Of a DNA stretch of 64,000 bases, positions 43,535-52,454 are shown in pieces. The stretch comes from Clostridioides difficile_A. GTDB lineage: Bacteria > Bacillota > Clostridia > Peptostreptococcales > Peptostreptococcaceae. The translations under genes and the position numbers were made by a program. The stretch lies in NCBI GenBank assembly GCA_945909635.1, contig OX246690.1:3906001-3970000 (forward strand), written 5' to 3'. The notes beneath the pieces are model-generated. The model made no database searches and was not told the origin of the DNA. It saw nothing but the letters and a program-made list of their open reading frames with translations. Each line of letters starts with the position of its first letter. The first letter of the stretch is position 1.

Positions 43535-45124
43535 TTACAAATTCTTTATTGATTTTACAAACTCTTTATTGTCTTTAGTTCTTTTGATAAGCTCAATAAC
43601 TTTATCTGTAATTTCCATTACTGAATTATTACTCATTTCTCTTCTTAATCTCCAAAGAGCTGTCTTTTCTTCATCATCAAGCAATAAGTCATCTCTTCTT
43701 GTCCCAGATTTGTAAATATCTATTGCAGGGAATATTCTTTTTTCAGCTAATTTTCTATCTAGGTGTAATTCCATATTTCCTGTACCTTTAAATTCCTCAA
43801 ATATTACATCGTCCATCCTAGAACCAGTTTCGACTAATGCTGTTCCTAGTATTGTCAAAGAACCACCTTGTCTAATGTTTCTAGCTGCTCCAAAGAACTT
43901 TTTAGGTCCATGAAGTGCACCAGGGTCAATACCTCCAGACAAAGTTCTACCTGTAGGAGATATTGTAAGGTTATATGCTCTTGCTAATCTAGTTATACTA
44001 TCTAGCAAGATTACCACATCTTTCCCATGTTCAACTAATCTTTGAGCTCTATTTAGTACCATCTCTGCAACTTTAACATGATGACTTGATACTTGGTCAA
44101 AGGTAGAGTATATAACATCTCCTTCAATAGATTCTTTCATGTCAGTAACTTCTTCTGGTCTTTCATCTATAAGAAGTACTATAAGTTCAACATTTGGATG
44201 ATTTTTAGCTATGCTATTTGCAACACTTTTTAGAAGAACTGTTTTCCCAGCTTTTGGAGGTGCTACTATTAATCCCCTTTGTCCTTTTCCTATAGGAGAA
44301 ATTAAATCTATAATTCTTGTAGCTATTTCATTTCTATTAGTTTCCAGTGTAAGTCGCTCTTCTGGGAATATTGGTGTTAATGTCTCAAATGCATTTCTTT
44401 GTATAGCTGTATCAGGGTTTTCATCATTTATTTTTTGAACGTATAAAAGCGCTCTAAATTTCTCTCCACTTTTTGGATGTCTAGTTATCCCTTTAATTTT
44501 ATCTCCTGTTTTCATATTAAATCTTCTTATTTGAGATGGCGAAACGTAAACATCTCCTTCAGTAGATAAATAATTTGAACCTCTTAAAAAACCAAAGCCA
44601 TCTGGCAAAATTTCAAGTACACCTACTACTTCATCTTCTTTTGATGTGTTAAATTCATCAACTATTTTAGATTCATCGACTTGTTTAGGCATATAATAGT
44701 TTTTATTATTATTTCTGACCATTCTATTAGATATATTTGATGCCTTATTACAATCATTTACATTCGTTGTCTTATTATAATCGTTTCTTTGGTTTCTGTT
44801 TTCTTGGTTTTGGGAAATATTTTGAGTATCTATTTCTTTCTTGTTGTATGATTTGGTAGGGCTCTTATATTCAACTTCTTTTTCTATACTCTCACGCTCT
44901 ATATTTTCTTTTCTATTTTTTATGTCTTCTTTAATCTCTTCATTTTTTTCTTTAATCTCTTCGTTTATTTTTTCCTCATTTTTACTTTTAGAATTTATAA
45001 TCTCAATTAACTCATTTTTCTTATATGTAGTAATTGATTTTATTTTTAATTCTTTAGCTATCTCTCGTAGCTCAACTAAGGTTTTACTACCTAATCCTTC
45101 TAATACTTTATCATCTAAAATCAA
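43535..45124 (-). CDS. rho: Transcription termination factor Rho with long N/Q-rich insert
   Basis: Hexameric RNA helicase (529 aa from TTG 45122-45124, which has AGGAGG seven bases upstream; the ATG at 45139 lies in that site). Order: N-terminal helix bundle (about 5-45), a charged then Asn/Gln-rich low-complexity insert (about 45-150), an RNA-binding cold-shock-like domain (about 155-230; GVLEILPDGFGFLR), then the ATPase with P-loop PPKAGKT, Walker B VILLDSITR and the Q/R loops (GALHGPKKFFG). The insert makes it over 100 residues longer than E. coli Rho. Own transcript followed by rpmE. Confidence 0.96.
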   Translation of the reverse strand: MILDDKVLEGLGSKTLVELREIAKELKIKSITTYKKNELIEIINSKSKNEEKINEEIKEKNEEIKEDIKNRKENIERESIEKEVEYKSPTKSYNKKEIDTQNISQNQENRNQRNDYNKTTNVNDCNKASNISNRMVRNNNKNYYMPKQVDESKIVDEFNTSKEDEVVGVLEILPDGFGFLRGSNYLSTEGDVYVSPSQIRRFNMKTGDKIKGITRHPKSGEKFRALLYVQKINDENPDTAIQRNAFETLTPIFPEERLTLETNRNEIATRIIDLISPIGKGQRGLIVAPPKAGKTVLLKSVANSIAKNHPNVELIVLLIDERPEEVTDMKESIEGDVIYSTFDQVSSHHVKVAEMVLNRAQRLVEHGKDVVILLDSITRLARAYNLTISPTGRTLSGGIDPGALHGPKKFFGAARNIRQGGSLTILGTALVETGSRMDDVIFEEFKGTGNMELHLDRKLAEKRIFPAIDIYKSGTRRDDLLLDDEEKTALWRLRREMSNNSVMEITDKVIELIKRTKDNKEFVKSIKNL

Positions 45125-45139
45125 AAAAATCCTCCTCAT

Positions 45140-45410
45140 CTATATATTCATTTATATACATACTTATTTTGGAAATTGAAGGCATGAAAAAGAAAAGTTT
45201 TATTTAAACAGTTAAGTCTAATAATATCACTATTTATACATTATGGTCAATAAATAAAATTTAAAACACTATCATCTATTATATTATTGTATTTCAAGTC
45301 CAATCTTAGCACATTTTTATAAATTTATCACTATATTTATATCTTATAATAATATTTTCTCTTAAAATATGCAACTATTATAAAAATTTTTTTTTACATT
45401 TATAAATTCT
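45140..45410. other. AT-rich upstream region of rho
   Basis: About 270 bases with no ORF that has a ribosome site. It should hold the rho promoter and any autoregulatory leader; Rho genes commonly have attenuated leaders, but I could identify no specific hairpin or C-rich rut-like tract on the minus strand. A long T-run is at 45389-45395. Confidence 0.45.
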
Positions 45411-45472
45411 AAAAACCATATATAACTAAAATATTGTAAGTTTTTAACTACATTAAGTTATATATGGTTTTT
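45411..45472. terminator. Hairpin after the galU/small-peptide transcript
   Basis: AAAAACCATATATAACT / AGTTATATATGGTTTTT, 17-bp perfect stem with a 28-base loop, U-run GGTTTTTAG on the minus side. It lies 36 bases past the 36-codon ORF. Confidence 0.78.
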
Positions 45473-45507
45473 ATATTTATGTATATTCATTGTAGTTATT
45501 TGTCCTA

Positions 45508-45618
45508 TTACATGGTTGCAATCATGCTTAAAACAGCTGTTATGCTTGTTAACACAAGAATCCCTACAATCCCAACAGCTATTATTCTATTAATTTTTTT
45601 CTGACTTGATTTTGCCAC
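45508..45618 (-). CDS. Single-span membrane peptide, 36 aa
   Basis: GTG start at 45616-45618, preceded by AAAGGTGA six bases upstream, and 36 codons to TAA at 45508-45510. The peptide opens MAKSSQKKINRIIAVG: a basic head, then an uninterrupted hydrophobic helix (about residues 10-34). The layout resembles small Firmicute membrane peptides of the Prli42/DUF4044 kind, but I could not test that. It lies 20 bases past the galU stop and before a strong terminator, so it is probably translated from the galU transcript. No function assigned. Confidence 0.65.
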   Translation of the reverse strand: MAKSSQKKINRIIAVGIVGILVLTSITAVLSMIATM

Positions 45619-45638
45619 AATACATCACCTTTCACTAA

Positions 45639-46604
45639 TTATTTTTGAATTTCAAGTTCTCTAACATCAGAGACCTCAGATAAACCTAATTCTTCATCTG
45701 TACTATTGTATAACACATTTTTATCTTTATCAAATTCGTCACATACATGTTTTAGATACTTTATAAAATCTTTCTTAAGGTCCTCTTTCTTTAGAGCAAA
45801 ATCAACAGTAGCTTCTAAAAATCCTAACTTATCACCAACATCATATCTCTTTCCTTCAAAATCGAATGCATACATAGCTTCTTTTTTAGACAATATTTTT
45901 AGAGCATCTGTTAGTTGCACCTCTCCACCTTTACCTGGTGGTAAATCCTTAAGAATATCAAATATTTCAGGAGTTATTATATATCTACCTAAGATAGCAA
46001 TATTTGAAGGAGCTTTTCCTGGCTCTGGCTTTTCTACCATATCTTTTACCTTATAAACTCTACCTTCTATATTTTTTGCCTCTATTATACCATATTTATT
46101 AGTATCTTCTGAATTCACTTTTTGAACTCCTAATATTGTAGTTCTATATTCTTCATATGCATCTGTTAATTGCTTTAAACAAGGTACATCATTATCTACA
46201 ATATCATCACCTAACATTACTGCAAAAGGCTCATCACCTATAAAGTGTCTAGCACAGTAAATCGCATCTCCTAATCCTTTTGGCTCTTTCTGTCTTATAT
46301 AATGTATGTTAATCATGTTAGATATATTTTGGACTATCTCTAACAATTCCTTTTTACCTTTTTTCTCCAAGTCAAGTTCCAATTCTACGGATTTATCAAA
46401 GTGGTCTTCAATAGATTTTTTATTTCTACCAGTTATTATTAGTATTTCCTCTATTCCTGAGGCCACAGCTTCTTCTATTATGTATTGTAGCGTTGGCTTA
46501 TCAACTATTGGTAACATTTCTTTTGGTTGCGCCTTAGTAGCTGGCAAAAACCTAGTCCCTAAACCTGCTGCTGGTATTACAGCTTTTTTAACTTTAATTT
46601 GCAT
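45639..46604 (-). CDS. galU: UTP--glucose-1-phosphate uridylyltransferase
   Basis: Makes UDP-glucose (321 aa from ATG 46602-46604; the GTG five codons earlier is in the GGGAG ribosome site). The nucleotidyltransferase signature AVIPAAGLGTRFLPATKAQPKEMLPIVDKP and the VMLGDDIV metal-binding block are complete. UDP-glucose feeds glycolipid, teichoic-acid-like and exopolysaccharide synthesis. Followed by the 36-residue membrane peptide. Confidence 0.95.
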   Translation of the reverse strand: MQIKVKKAVIPAAGLGTRFLPATKAQPKEMLPIVDKPTLQYIIEEAVASGIEEILIITGRNKKSIEDHFDKSVELELDLEKKGKKELLEIVQNISNMINIHYIRQKEPKGLGDAIYCARHFIGDEPFAVMLGDDIVDNDVPCLKQLTDAYEEYRTTILGVQKVNSEDTNKYGIIEAKNIEGRVYKVKDMVEKPEPGKAPSNIAILGRYIITPEIFDILKDLPPGKGGEVQLTDALKILSKKEAMYAFDFEGKRYDVGDKLGFLEATVDFALKKEDLKKDFIKYLKHVCDEFDKDKNVLYNSTDEELGLSEVSDVRELEIQK

Positions 46605-46633
46605 AGAATCATCTCCCACTAATTAATAAATAA

Positions 46634-46658
46634 AAAGTCCTATCTTCAATAGGACTTT
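46634..46658 (-). terminator. Terminator after the M3 peptidase gene
   Basis: AAAGTCCTAT / ATAGGACTTT (10 bp), five-base loop, then TTATTTATTAATT on the minus strand. It lies about 60 bases past the peptidase stop and just upstream of galU. Confidence 0.82.
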
Positions 46659-46719
46659 AAACTTTTAGTATATTTTAACATTAATTCGATATATTTACCA
46701 TGTGGATTATAATAATCTT

Positions 46720-48609
46720 TTATAATAGCTTTTCAAGTTCTGCTACTAAACTGTCAAATTTTTTAATTGTATTTTCTATAGGTTTTGTATTAGTTAAGTT
46801 TATCCCACTTGATTTTAACAAGTTTATTGGATAATCTGAGCTTCCTTTTTTAAGAAAATTTATATAGTTGTCTGAGCCATTTTTTAGTATGTCTTGGGCA
46901 AAACTTACTCCTGCGCTACAACCTGTTGCATATTTATAGACATAGAAACTATTGTAAAAGTGTGGGATTCTAGCCCATCCGACCTTAGATAATTGGTCTA
47001 ATTCATAGCTTTGTCCATAATATTTTTTAAGAAGTTGTCCCCAAACATCATTTAGTACTAGTGCATTTACACTCTTCTCTTTTTCAACTAACTCATGTAT
47101 AGTCTTTTCAAATTCAGCATACATTGTTTGTGTATAAAGAGTATCTTTTATCAAGTCTAAATATTGTGTTATATAATAAGCTTTTTCATCATTACCTTTG
47201 GCTTCTCTTATAAGCATTTCATAAAGTAAAGCTTCATTAGTTGTAGATGCAACCTCATGAGTAAATATAGATGGATTTGAATTAAAATAATTTTGATTCT
47301 TAGAACTTAAATATTCGTATACAGCATGACCAAGTTCATGAGATAATGTTGAAACTGAACTTAATGAATTATTATAATTCAAAAGTACATATGGATGATT
47401 TTCATAAACAGATAAGCAATATCCACCACTCACTTTATTTTCATGTGAATAAACATCTACCCATTTTTCATTGAAAGCTTTATAGACTACATCATTATAT
47501 TCTTTTCCTAGAGGTGATAACGCTGAATATACTATACTCTGCGCTTTCTCATAGTTAATATTATTATCAACAGCCTTAACTATAGGCACAAACATATCAT
47601 ATGAATGGACCTTATCTAATTTTAAGACTTTTTTTCTTAAATCTATATATTTGTGTAAACTGTCCATGTTCCCATTTACAGTTCTTATTAGATTATTGTA
47701 TACTTTTTCATCTACATTATCAGATTCCAAATACATTTCTAGCGAAGACTCATATCCTCTCTCTTGAGAATAAAAAATGTTCTTTTTAACTTGACCAGTA
47801 ATCAAGCCTGCAATTGTATTTAGATTATCATTGTAAGTTATAAGTTCATCTTGATAAGCTTTTTTTCTATTTTCTCTATCTGATGATTCTAGCTCACTAG
47901 CATATTGAGCTGGTGTTAAATTAGTTTTTCTATCCATATTTCTAAACAATTCATAAACTTGACTTGGAAGACTACTTATAGAAGACACTTTGCTTAGGAT
48001 GTCTTCTGACTTATCATCTAAATAATGTACTTTGTTTCTTCTTATATCTCTTAAATATGCACCATATCTTCTATTTATATTTTTATTTGAAATAATTTTC
48101 TTATAATCTTTATTTGATAATTTTAATATCTCTAATTCTAAATCTGAACAAATTCCCATATAGTTTCCATAAGATTTACTCATAATATCATTCATATCTA
48201 AGTATTTATATGAATTTTTATTAGTATCTTGTTTTAATTTTACATAGGCAGATAGTCTATTTAATCTTATATCAAGTTTTTCCTTGATATTTAAGGCAAA
48301 AGACAAATGTGTTGGCGATTTTGTTACTTTACCTATGTAATTTTTTAACTCTTTCGTATCTTTATCAAAACTCTTAAGTTCTTTTTTCCATTGGTCATCA
48401 CTTTTAAACAAAGATTGTAAGTTCCAACATGTTTTTTCATAATCTATTTCTTGTTTTTTTTCAGCATCATCTTCAGTATCATTATTCATGACAGTAATTG
48501 CTCTATCATTATTCTTTTGATATCCTTGGTCAGCTTTTATACTTATTATTAACATGCAAAAAATAGAAATAAATAAAGGTATTATTGCTTTGCACAATTT
48601 TCTATTCAT
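46720..48609 (-). CDS. Oligoendopeptidase, M3 (PepF) family, apparently exported
   Basis: Zinc endopeptidase of 629 residues. The M3 signature HELGHAVYEYLS (HExxH) and the downstream Glu in THEVASTTNEALLYEML are present. Unlike most PepF proteins, which are cytosolic and leaderless, this one starts with a basic residue run and hydrophobic helix (MNRKLCKAIIPLFISIFCMLII) resembling a signal peptide or anchor. I use ATG 48607-48609, nine bases after AAAGGA; the TTG six codons earlier is in that site. Start and ribosome site lie in the arm of a hairpin (48610-48657). Confidence 0.9.
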   Translation of the reverse strand: MNRKLCKAIIPLFISIFCMLIISIKADQGYQKNNDRAITVMNNDTEDDAEKKQEIDYEKTCWNLQSLFKSDDQWKKELKSFDKDTKELKNYIGKVTKSPTHLSFALNIKEKLDIRLNRLSAYVKLKQDTNKNSYKYLDMNDIMSKSYGNYMGICSDLELEILKLSNKDYKKIISNKNINRRYGAYLRDIRRNKVHYLDDKSEDILSKVSSISSLPSQVYELFRNMDRKTNLTPAQYASELESSDRENRKKAYQDELITYNDNLNTIAGLITGQVKKNIFYSQERGYESSLEMYLESDNVDEKVYNNLIRTVNGNMDSLHKYIDLRKKVLKLDKVHSYDMFVPIVKAVDNNINYEKAQSIVYSALSPLGKEYNDVVYKAFNEKWVDVYSHENKVSGGYCLSVYENHPYVLLNYNNSLSSVSTLSHELGHAVYEYLSSKNQNYFNSNPSIFTHEVASTTNEALLYEMLIREAKGNDEKAYYITQYLDLIKDTLYTQTMYAEFEKTIHELVEKEKSVNALVLNDVWGQLLKKYYGQSYELDQLSKVGWARIPHFYNSFYVYKYATGCSAGVSFAQDILKNGSDNYINFLKKGSSDYPINLLKSSGINLTNTKPIENTIKKFDSLVAELEKLL

Positions 48610-48657
48610 AAAAAGCCATCCTTTCAATAAATTTACTTAATAATAGGATGGCTTTTT
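48610..48657 (-). promoter_or_regulatory. Terminator-like hairpin overlapping the M3 peptidase ribosome site
   Basis: Arms 48610-48622 and 48645-48657 (AAAAAGCCATCCT and complement, 13 bp, perfect) around a 22-base loop. In the minus-strand RNA the 3' arm is AGGATGGCUUUUU and ends at the base before the AUG, so the same segment is ribosome site, stem and U-run. It can be the spoIIE terminator, a regulator of the peptidase, or both. Confidence 0.75.
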
Positions 48658-48710
48658 TTAGATATATTATTCAATTATTCATACTATATAAATAAATATC
48701 GAATTAATAG

Positions 48711-48945
48711 TTATCCACATAATAATCAACATATTCACAGGCTTTGTTTACCTAGAAATTTAGTTATTTCAACATGAATCTCTTTTGATAATAGCTTTTG
48801 TTTTTTCTTTTTTTACATTTTATTAACATTTATGCCATACTTATCAACAAATTTTGTTGATTTATATGTTTTTTTTGTTAATAACTATACTTTTTTCAAA
48901 AGTCTATTAACATATTATACACAAGTTATCCACATATTATACACA
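48711..48945. other. DnaA-box cluster between spoIIE and the M3 peptidase gene
   Basis: Four exact TTATnCACA boxes in one orientation: 48711-48719 (TTATCCACA), 48915-48923 (TTATACACA), 48926-48934 (TTATCCACA), 48937-48945 (TTATACACA). The last three are spaced exactly 11 bases apart, one helical turn. One-mismatch boxes occur at 48731 (ATATTCACA), 48820 (TTATTAACA), 48841 (TTATCAACA) and, reversed, at 48876. The surrounding ~250 bases are AT-rich and non-coding. No dnaA gene is nearby, so this looks like a DnaA-titration or regulatory cluster rather than the main origin. Confidence 0.75.
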
Positions 48946-48959
48946 GAATTTTATAAACT

Positions 48960-51332
48960 TTATTTTGTACATATCTTCGTAACTAAAGCAGTCATATCAT
49001 CTTCGATTTGTAACGCTTGTAACTCTAATGCTCTATCTAATATTAAATTTGAAATTTCTTTTGGATTTGTAGTCTCTATATTCTTTAAGAAGTATATTAA
49101 CCAATTATCTCCCAAATTGTTATTTCTTCCTGCATCTACAATTCCATCAGAAACCATTATGACATAGTCTCCCTCCTTAACTTTTACATTTTTTCTATCA
49201 ATTTTTACATCAGATAATATACCCACAGGTAATGATGATGATGATATTAAATCGACTTCTCCATCACCTCTTTTTATATAGGTAGAACACGCTCCCATCT
49301 TTATAGTTTCTAAACAACCTCGTTTTAAATCTAAAATTCCTAAATCTAAGGTTGAAAACATCTCCTCTGAAGACTTTAATAGCAACATATTATTTATAGT
49401 ATCTATAACTATTTCGTCTTTAATTTTTGCATCTATCATTTTTTCTAATATATCAATAGTGGCAGAGGATTCTTCATATGCTTTTTTACCTTTTCCCATA
49501 CCATCACTTATAGCCATCATATATTTACCATCATTTATCTCCATATATGTGTAATTGTCTCCACAAAGAATATGCCCATCCCTTGACATGGCTGAAACTT
49601 CTGTAACAGCCTTATATTTCTGAGATTTAACGAATGTTGCCTTACATTTACCTCCTAAACAATGGCACCCTATTTTTCTAACAGACATATTTTCACCTAC
49701 TAGGTCTGAAATTATGTTTACAATTTTATCTTCACACATACAGCCATCATGACAAGTTTTCTTTTCTATAGATATTTCAAATTCACTGTTACTTTTCGTT
49801 AAGTAACTTACTTTATCAACGGTTATGTCATATCTCTCTAATTGCTCATATATATTTTTTTCTTTTTCTATATCCAGCATTATATCGCTCTCTAAATCTT
49901 GAGACAATGATTTAATTGATTTTGAAATACTTCTTATTTGATTTGCTATTAATTTTCTACTTTCTGAAAACTTCACACTCCAATCATAATCTAATACAAA
50001 CATTTTGTAATAGTGATTTGATATTTTCACTATTGACTCTGGTTTCATACATTCCTTTCTAAAGTTTTTAGGTATATCGTTTAGATTTAACTCCCCTTTC
50101 TCTTCAATTTTTTCAAGAATGTTATATATCATAGTGTATGTATGATTAAATCTTGATTCCCAGCACATTCTTCTCATACTACAACTTTTACATTCATCAT
50201 TATGAATCATATCTATTACATTTGCTATATCTCTTTGGTCTAGTACCTTATCTTTTTCTCTTATCTTATCAAATGTATCTGCAAGGTCATCGTAAGTTTT
50301 ATAAATACTATTTAATCGACTATTAGTTAAGTTCTTACTTCTCATAATATAATCGTATACGATTTCATTTGAAGCTACATTACTTTTTATTAATTTTTCA
50401 ATCTTACTAAACAACTTCTCTGGTAACACTATAACTATTAAACAGCCTAACAATATATCTCTTAATTGCATCATATTAGAAGTAATACCAGAAGTATATA
50501 GGTATATTATTGTCCAACTTAGAATATATCCTAATATACAGAAATATTTATTTATTTTATTAAATGCGCCACTTATTAATCCTGAAAAAGAATATATACC
50601 CATATAAATGGCTGATGTTATATTATTTAAAATGGATGCTACGCCAATAATTACACCACTAGATGCTCCCATCGTAGCTCCTCCTACTATTGAGGTCAGT
50701 AATATCAATACGGTGGACAAAATGGTCCTTATCGATATTCCAAACAAGGATATATCACCTATTCCCATTATGCTAAAGGTTAGCAGTAAACTTATTGATA
50801 TAGCTTCTTCTGTCCGTACGGACATCCTATTGTTGACATTGGCCATCAAACCTATCCCATAAGAAAATACATATACAGATATAAACATTATTATTGCTTC
50901 TACACCTGCTATAAGAAGATTATACATATACCTATTTGAAAAGAAAGCTTGTCCCATGGAAATTGGAAGTAATATCATTGCACTTATAAATGCCACCTTA
51001 GCAATTGAATCTGATAATTTTAATTTTTTATTCACTGCCATAAATATTGTAAGGCACACAGCATATTTTGCTACATTTCCAAAATCATTAGATGATAACA
51101 ATATTCCTAATAATGTTGATATGAATACAGGTATCTTGTACTTGTCAATCTTTGATGCACATATAAAAAAGGCAATTCCTAAAGGAGCTACAGAGTCTAC
51201 TATAATAGACCTACTAAGTAAAAATCCCATTACGGCGAATGCCACCGTAGTAAAATCAATATATCCGCTTATTAATTTTATGACATTTGGTTTTACAGTC
51301 TTACTCTCCACAACTGCTACACTTCTTTGCAT
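48960..51332 (-). CDS. spoIIE: Stage II sporulation protein E
   Basis: Membrane phosphatase (790 aa) that dephosphorylates SpoIIAA to activate sigma-F in the forespore and helps asymmetric division. About ten membrane helices (roughly 20-330), a central regulatory region with Cys-rich stretches, then a C-terminal PP2C-type domain with AISDGMGKGKKAYEES and MVSDGIVDAG carrying metal-binding aspartates. ATG with GAGGAGG, which lies in a hairpin arm. Upstream TTTGTCATAA (51388-51397) partly resembles a Spo0A box. Confidence 0.95.
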   Translation of the reverse strand: MQRSVAVVESKTVKPNVIKLISGYIDFTTVAFAVMGFLLSRSIIVDSVAPLGIAFFICASKIDKYKIPVFISTLLGILLSSNDFGNVAKYAVCLTIFMAVNKKLKLSDSIAKVAFISAMILLPISMGQAFFSNRYMYNLLIAGVEAIIMFISVYVFSYGIGLMANVNNRMSVRTEEAISISLLLTFSIMGIGDISLFGISIRTILSTVLILLTSIVGGATMGASSGVIIGVASILNNITSAIYMGIYSFSGLISGAFNKINKYFCILGYILSWTIIYLYTSGITSNMMQLRDILLGCLIVIVLPEKLFSKIEKLIKSNVASNEIVYDYIMRSKNLTNSRLNSIYKTYDDLADTFDKIREKDKVLDQRDIANVIDMIHNDECKSCSMRRMCWESRFNHTYTMIYNILEKIEEKGELNLNDIPKNFRKECMKPESIVKISNHYYKMFVLDYDWSVKFSESRKLIANQIRSISKSIKSLSQDLESDIMLDIEKEKNIYEQLERYDITVDKVSYLTKSNSEFEISIEKKTCHDGCMCEDKIVNIISDLVGENMSVRKIGCHCLGGKCKATFVKSQKYKAVTEVSAMSRDGHILCGDNYTYMEINDGKYMMAISDGMGKGKKAYEESSATIDILEKMIDAKIKDEIVIDTINNMLLLKSSEEMFSTLDLGILDLKRGCLETIKMGACSTYIKRGDGEVDLISSSSLPVGILSDVKIDRKNVKVKEGDYVIMVSDGIVDAGRNNNLGDNWLIYFLKNIETTNPKEISNLILDRALELQALQIEDDMTALVTKICTK

Positions 51333-51340
51333 AAAAAAAC

Positions 51341-51380
51341 CTCCTCTTTTGTTTATATTAAGAATTGTAACAAAGAGGAG
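51341..51380 (-). terminator. Terminator of ppx whose stem holds the spoIIE ribosome site
   Basis: CTCCTCTTTTGTT (51341-51353) pairs with AACAAAGAGGAG (51369-51380) with one bulged base, loop 15. In the minus-strand RNA the 3' arm GAGGAGG is followed by seven U and then the spoIIE AUG. TACAAT (51364-51369, minus strand) in the loop side could be a -10 for a spoIIE transcript that omits the 5' arm. Confidence 0.7.
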
Positions 51381-51421
51381 TAATTTTTTTTGTCATAATC
51401 GGTTTTAAAAATCAAAAAATA

Positions 51422-52342
51422 TTAATACATTTTTTTTGACTTTTGACATATTAAGCCTTCCAAATTATCGTATTCACTTACGGTTATTTCTTCTATTTCT
51501 AATTTTTCCATTATTATATTCAATATTTTTACACCAGCAGTTATAATATCCGCACGTTTTTCTTGTAGGCCTTTTAAGTTCTTTTTATCACTTAATGTCA
51601 TGTTTATTAATTTTTGTAGAATTTCTTCTATTTCTTTTTTGTGTATTTTACTATTATGTATTTTTTCCATAGAGTAGACCTCTAATTCTTGATTCATTGC
51701 TGATAATGATGTAATCGTTCCACCTATGCCTATAAGAGTTTTTAATCCTCTTCCTTTTATATAATTTAAAGTTTCATTAATCTCGTTATATATAAATGAA
51801 CTCATATTTTCAAACTCTTCATCTTCAATAATATCATGCTTTAAAAATCTCTCTGTCATTCTAAGAGCACCTACATTTTCGCTTTTATTAAATTTAATTC
51901 CATCTGAGTCGCCTATAATAAATTCTGTTGAACCTCCTCCAATATCTATAACAATAATATTGTCATCACCTTGTATGCCTTCTAAGACACCCTTAAATCC
52001 TAGATTTGATTCTTCTATTCCTGTAACTATATCAACATCTATCCCAGTTTCTTCTTTTGCTAGTTTAACAAAGTAATCTCCATTTTTACTATCTCTAAGG
52101 GCAGATGTTCCCATACAGTATACTTTTTCACACTTTTCATCATTACACTTATCAGAAAATTTTTTTAAGGCATCTATGTTTCTTTGAATAGCATCTTCTT
52201 TTATATATCCTTTACTATCTACACCATAACCAATTCTAGTTGTGTTAACAAATTTTTTTCTGTTTGTGAGATTTCCATCTCTATAATCTGCTATCAATAA
52301 TCTCATTGAGTTTGTCCCAATATCTATAGCTCCTACTTTCAT
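51422..52342 (-). CDS. ppx: Ppx/GppA-family exopolyphosphatase / pppGpp phosphatase
   Basis: ASKHA-fold phosphatase (306 aa) acting on polyphosphate or pppGpp. The nucleotide-binding blocks are GAIDIGTNSMRLLIAD, VIDIGGGSTEFIIGD and GIGGTITSLSAM. I use ATG 52340-52342, six bases past GAGGAGG; the in-frame TTG at 52360 lies in that site. It sits between divIC and spoIIE. Substrate preference cannot be told from sequence; the short length favours the single-domain phosphatase class. Confidence 0.9.
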   Translation of the reverse strand: MKVGAIDIGTNSMRLLIADYRDGNLTNRKKFVNTTRIGYGVDSKGYIKEDAIQRNIDALKKFSDKCNDEKCEKVYCMGTSALRDSKNGDYFVKLAKEETGIDVDIVTGIEESNLGFKGVLEGIQGDDNIIVIDIGGGSTEFIIGDSDGIKFNKSENVGALRMTERFLKHDIIEDEEFENMSSFIYNEINETLNYIKGRGLKTLIGIGGTITSLSAMNQELEVYSMEKIHNSKIHKKEIEEILQKLINMTLSDKKNLKGLQEKRADIITAGVKILNIIMEKLEIEEITVSEYDNLEGLICQKSKKMY

Positions 52343-52367
52343 TATAAAATACCTCCTCAATAAAAAT

Positions 52368-52398
52368 AAAAAGCCATTCTTAAACTGAATGACTTTTT
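52368..52398 (-). terminator. Terminator after divIC
   Basis: AAAAAGCCATTC / GAATGACTTTTT (one C-A mismatch) with a seven-base loop, U-rich on both sides, 57 bases past the divIC stop. Confidence 0.72.
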
Positions 52399-52454
52399 TA
52401 TTAAATCTTAAATTTTAAAATCAATACATCTGTAAACTTATTAGCAAGTTTTAG

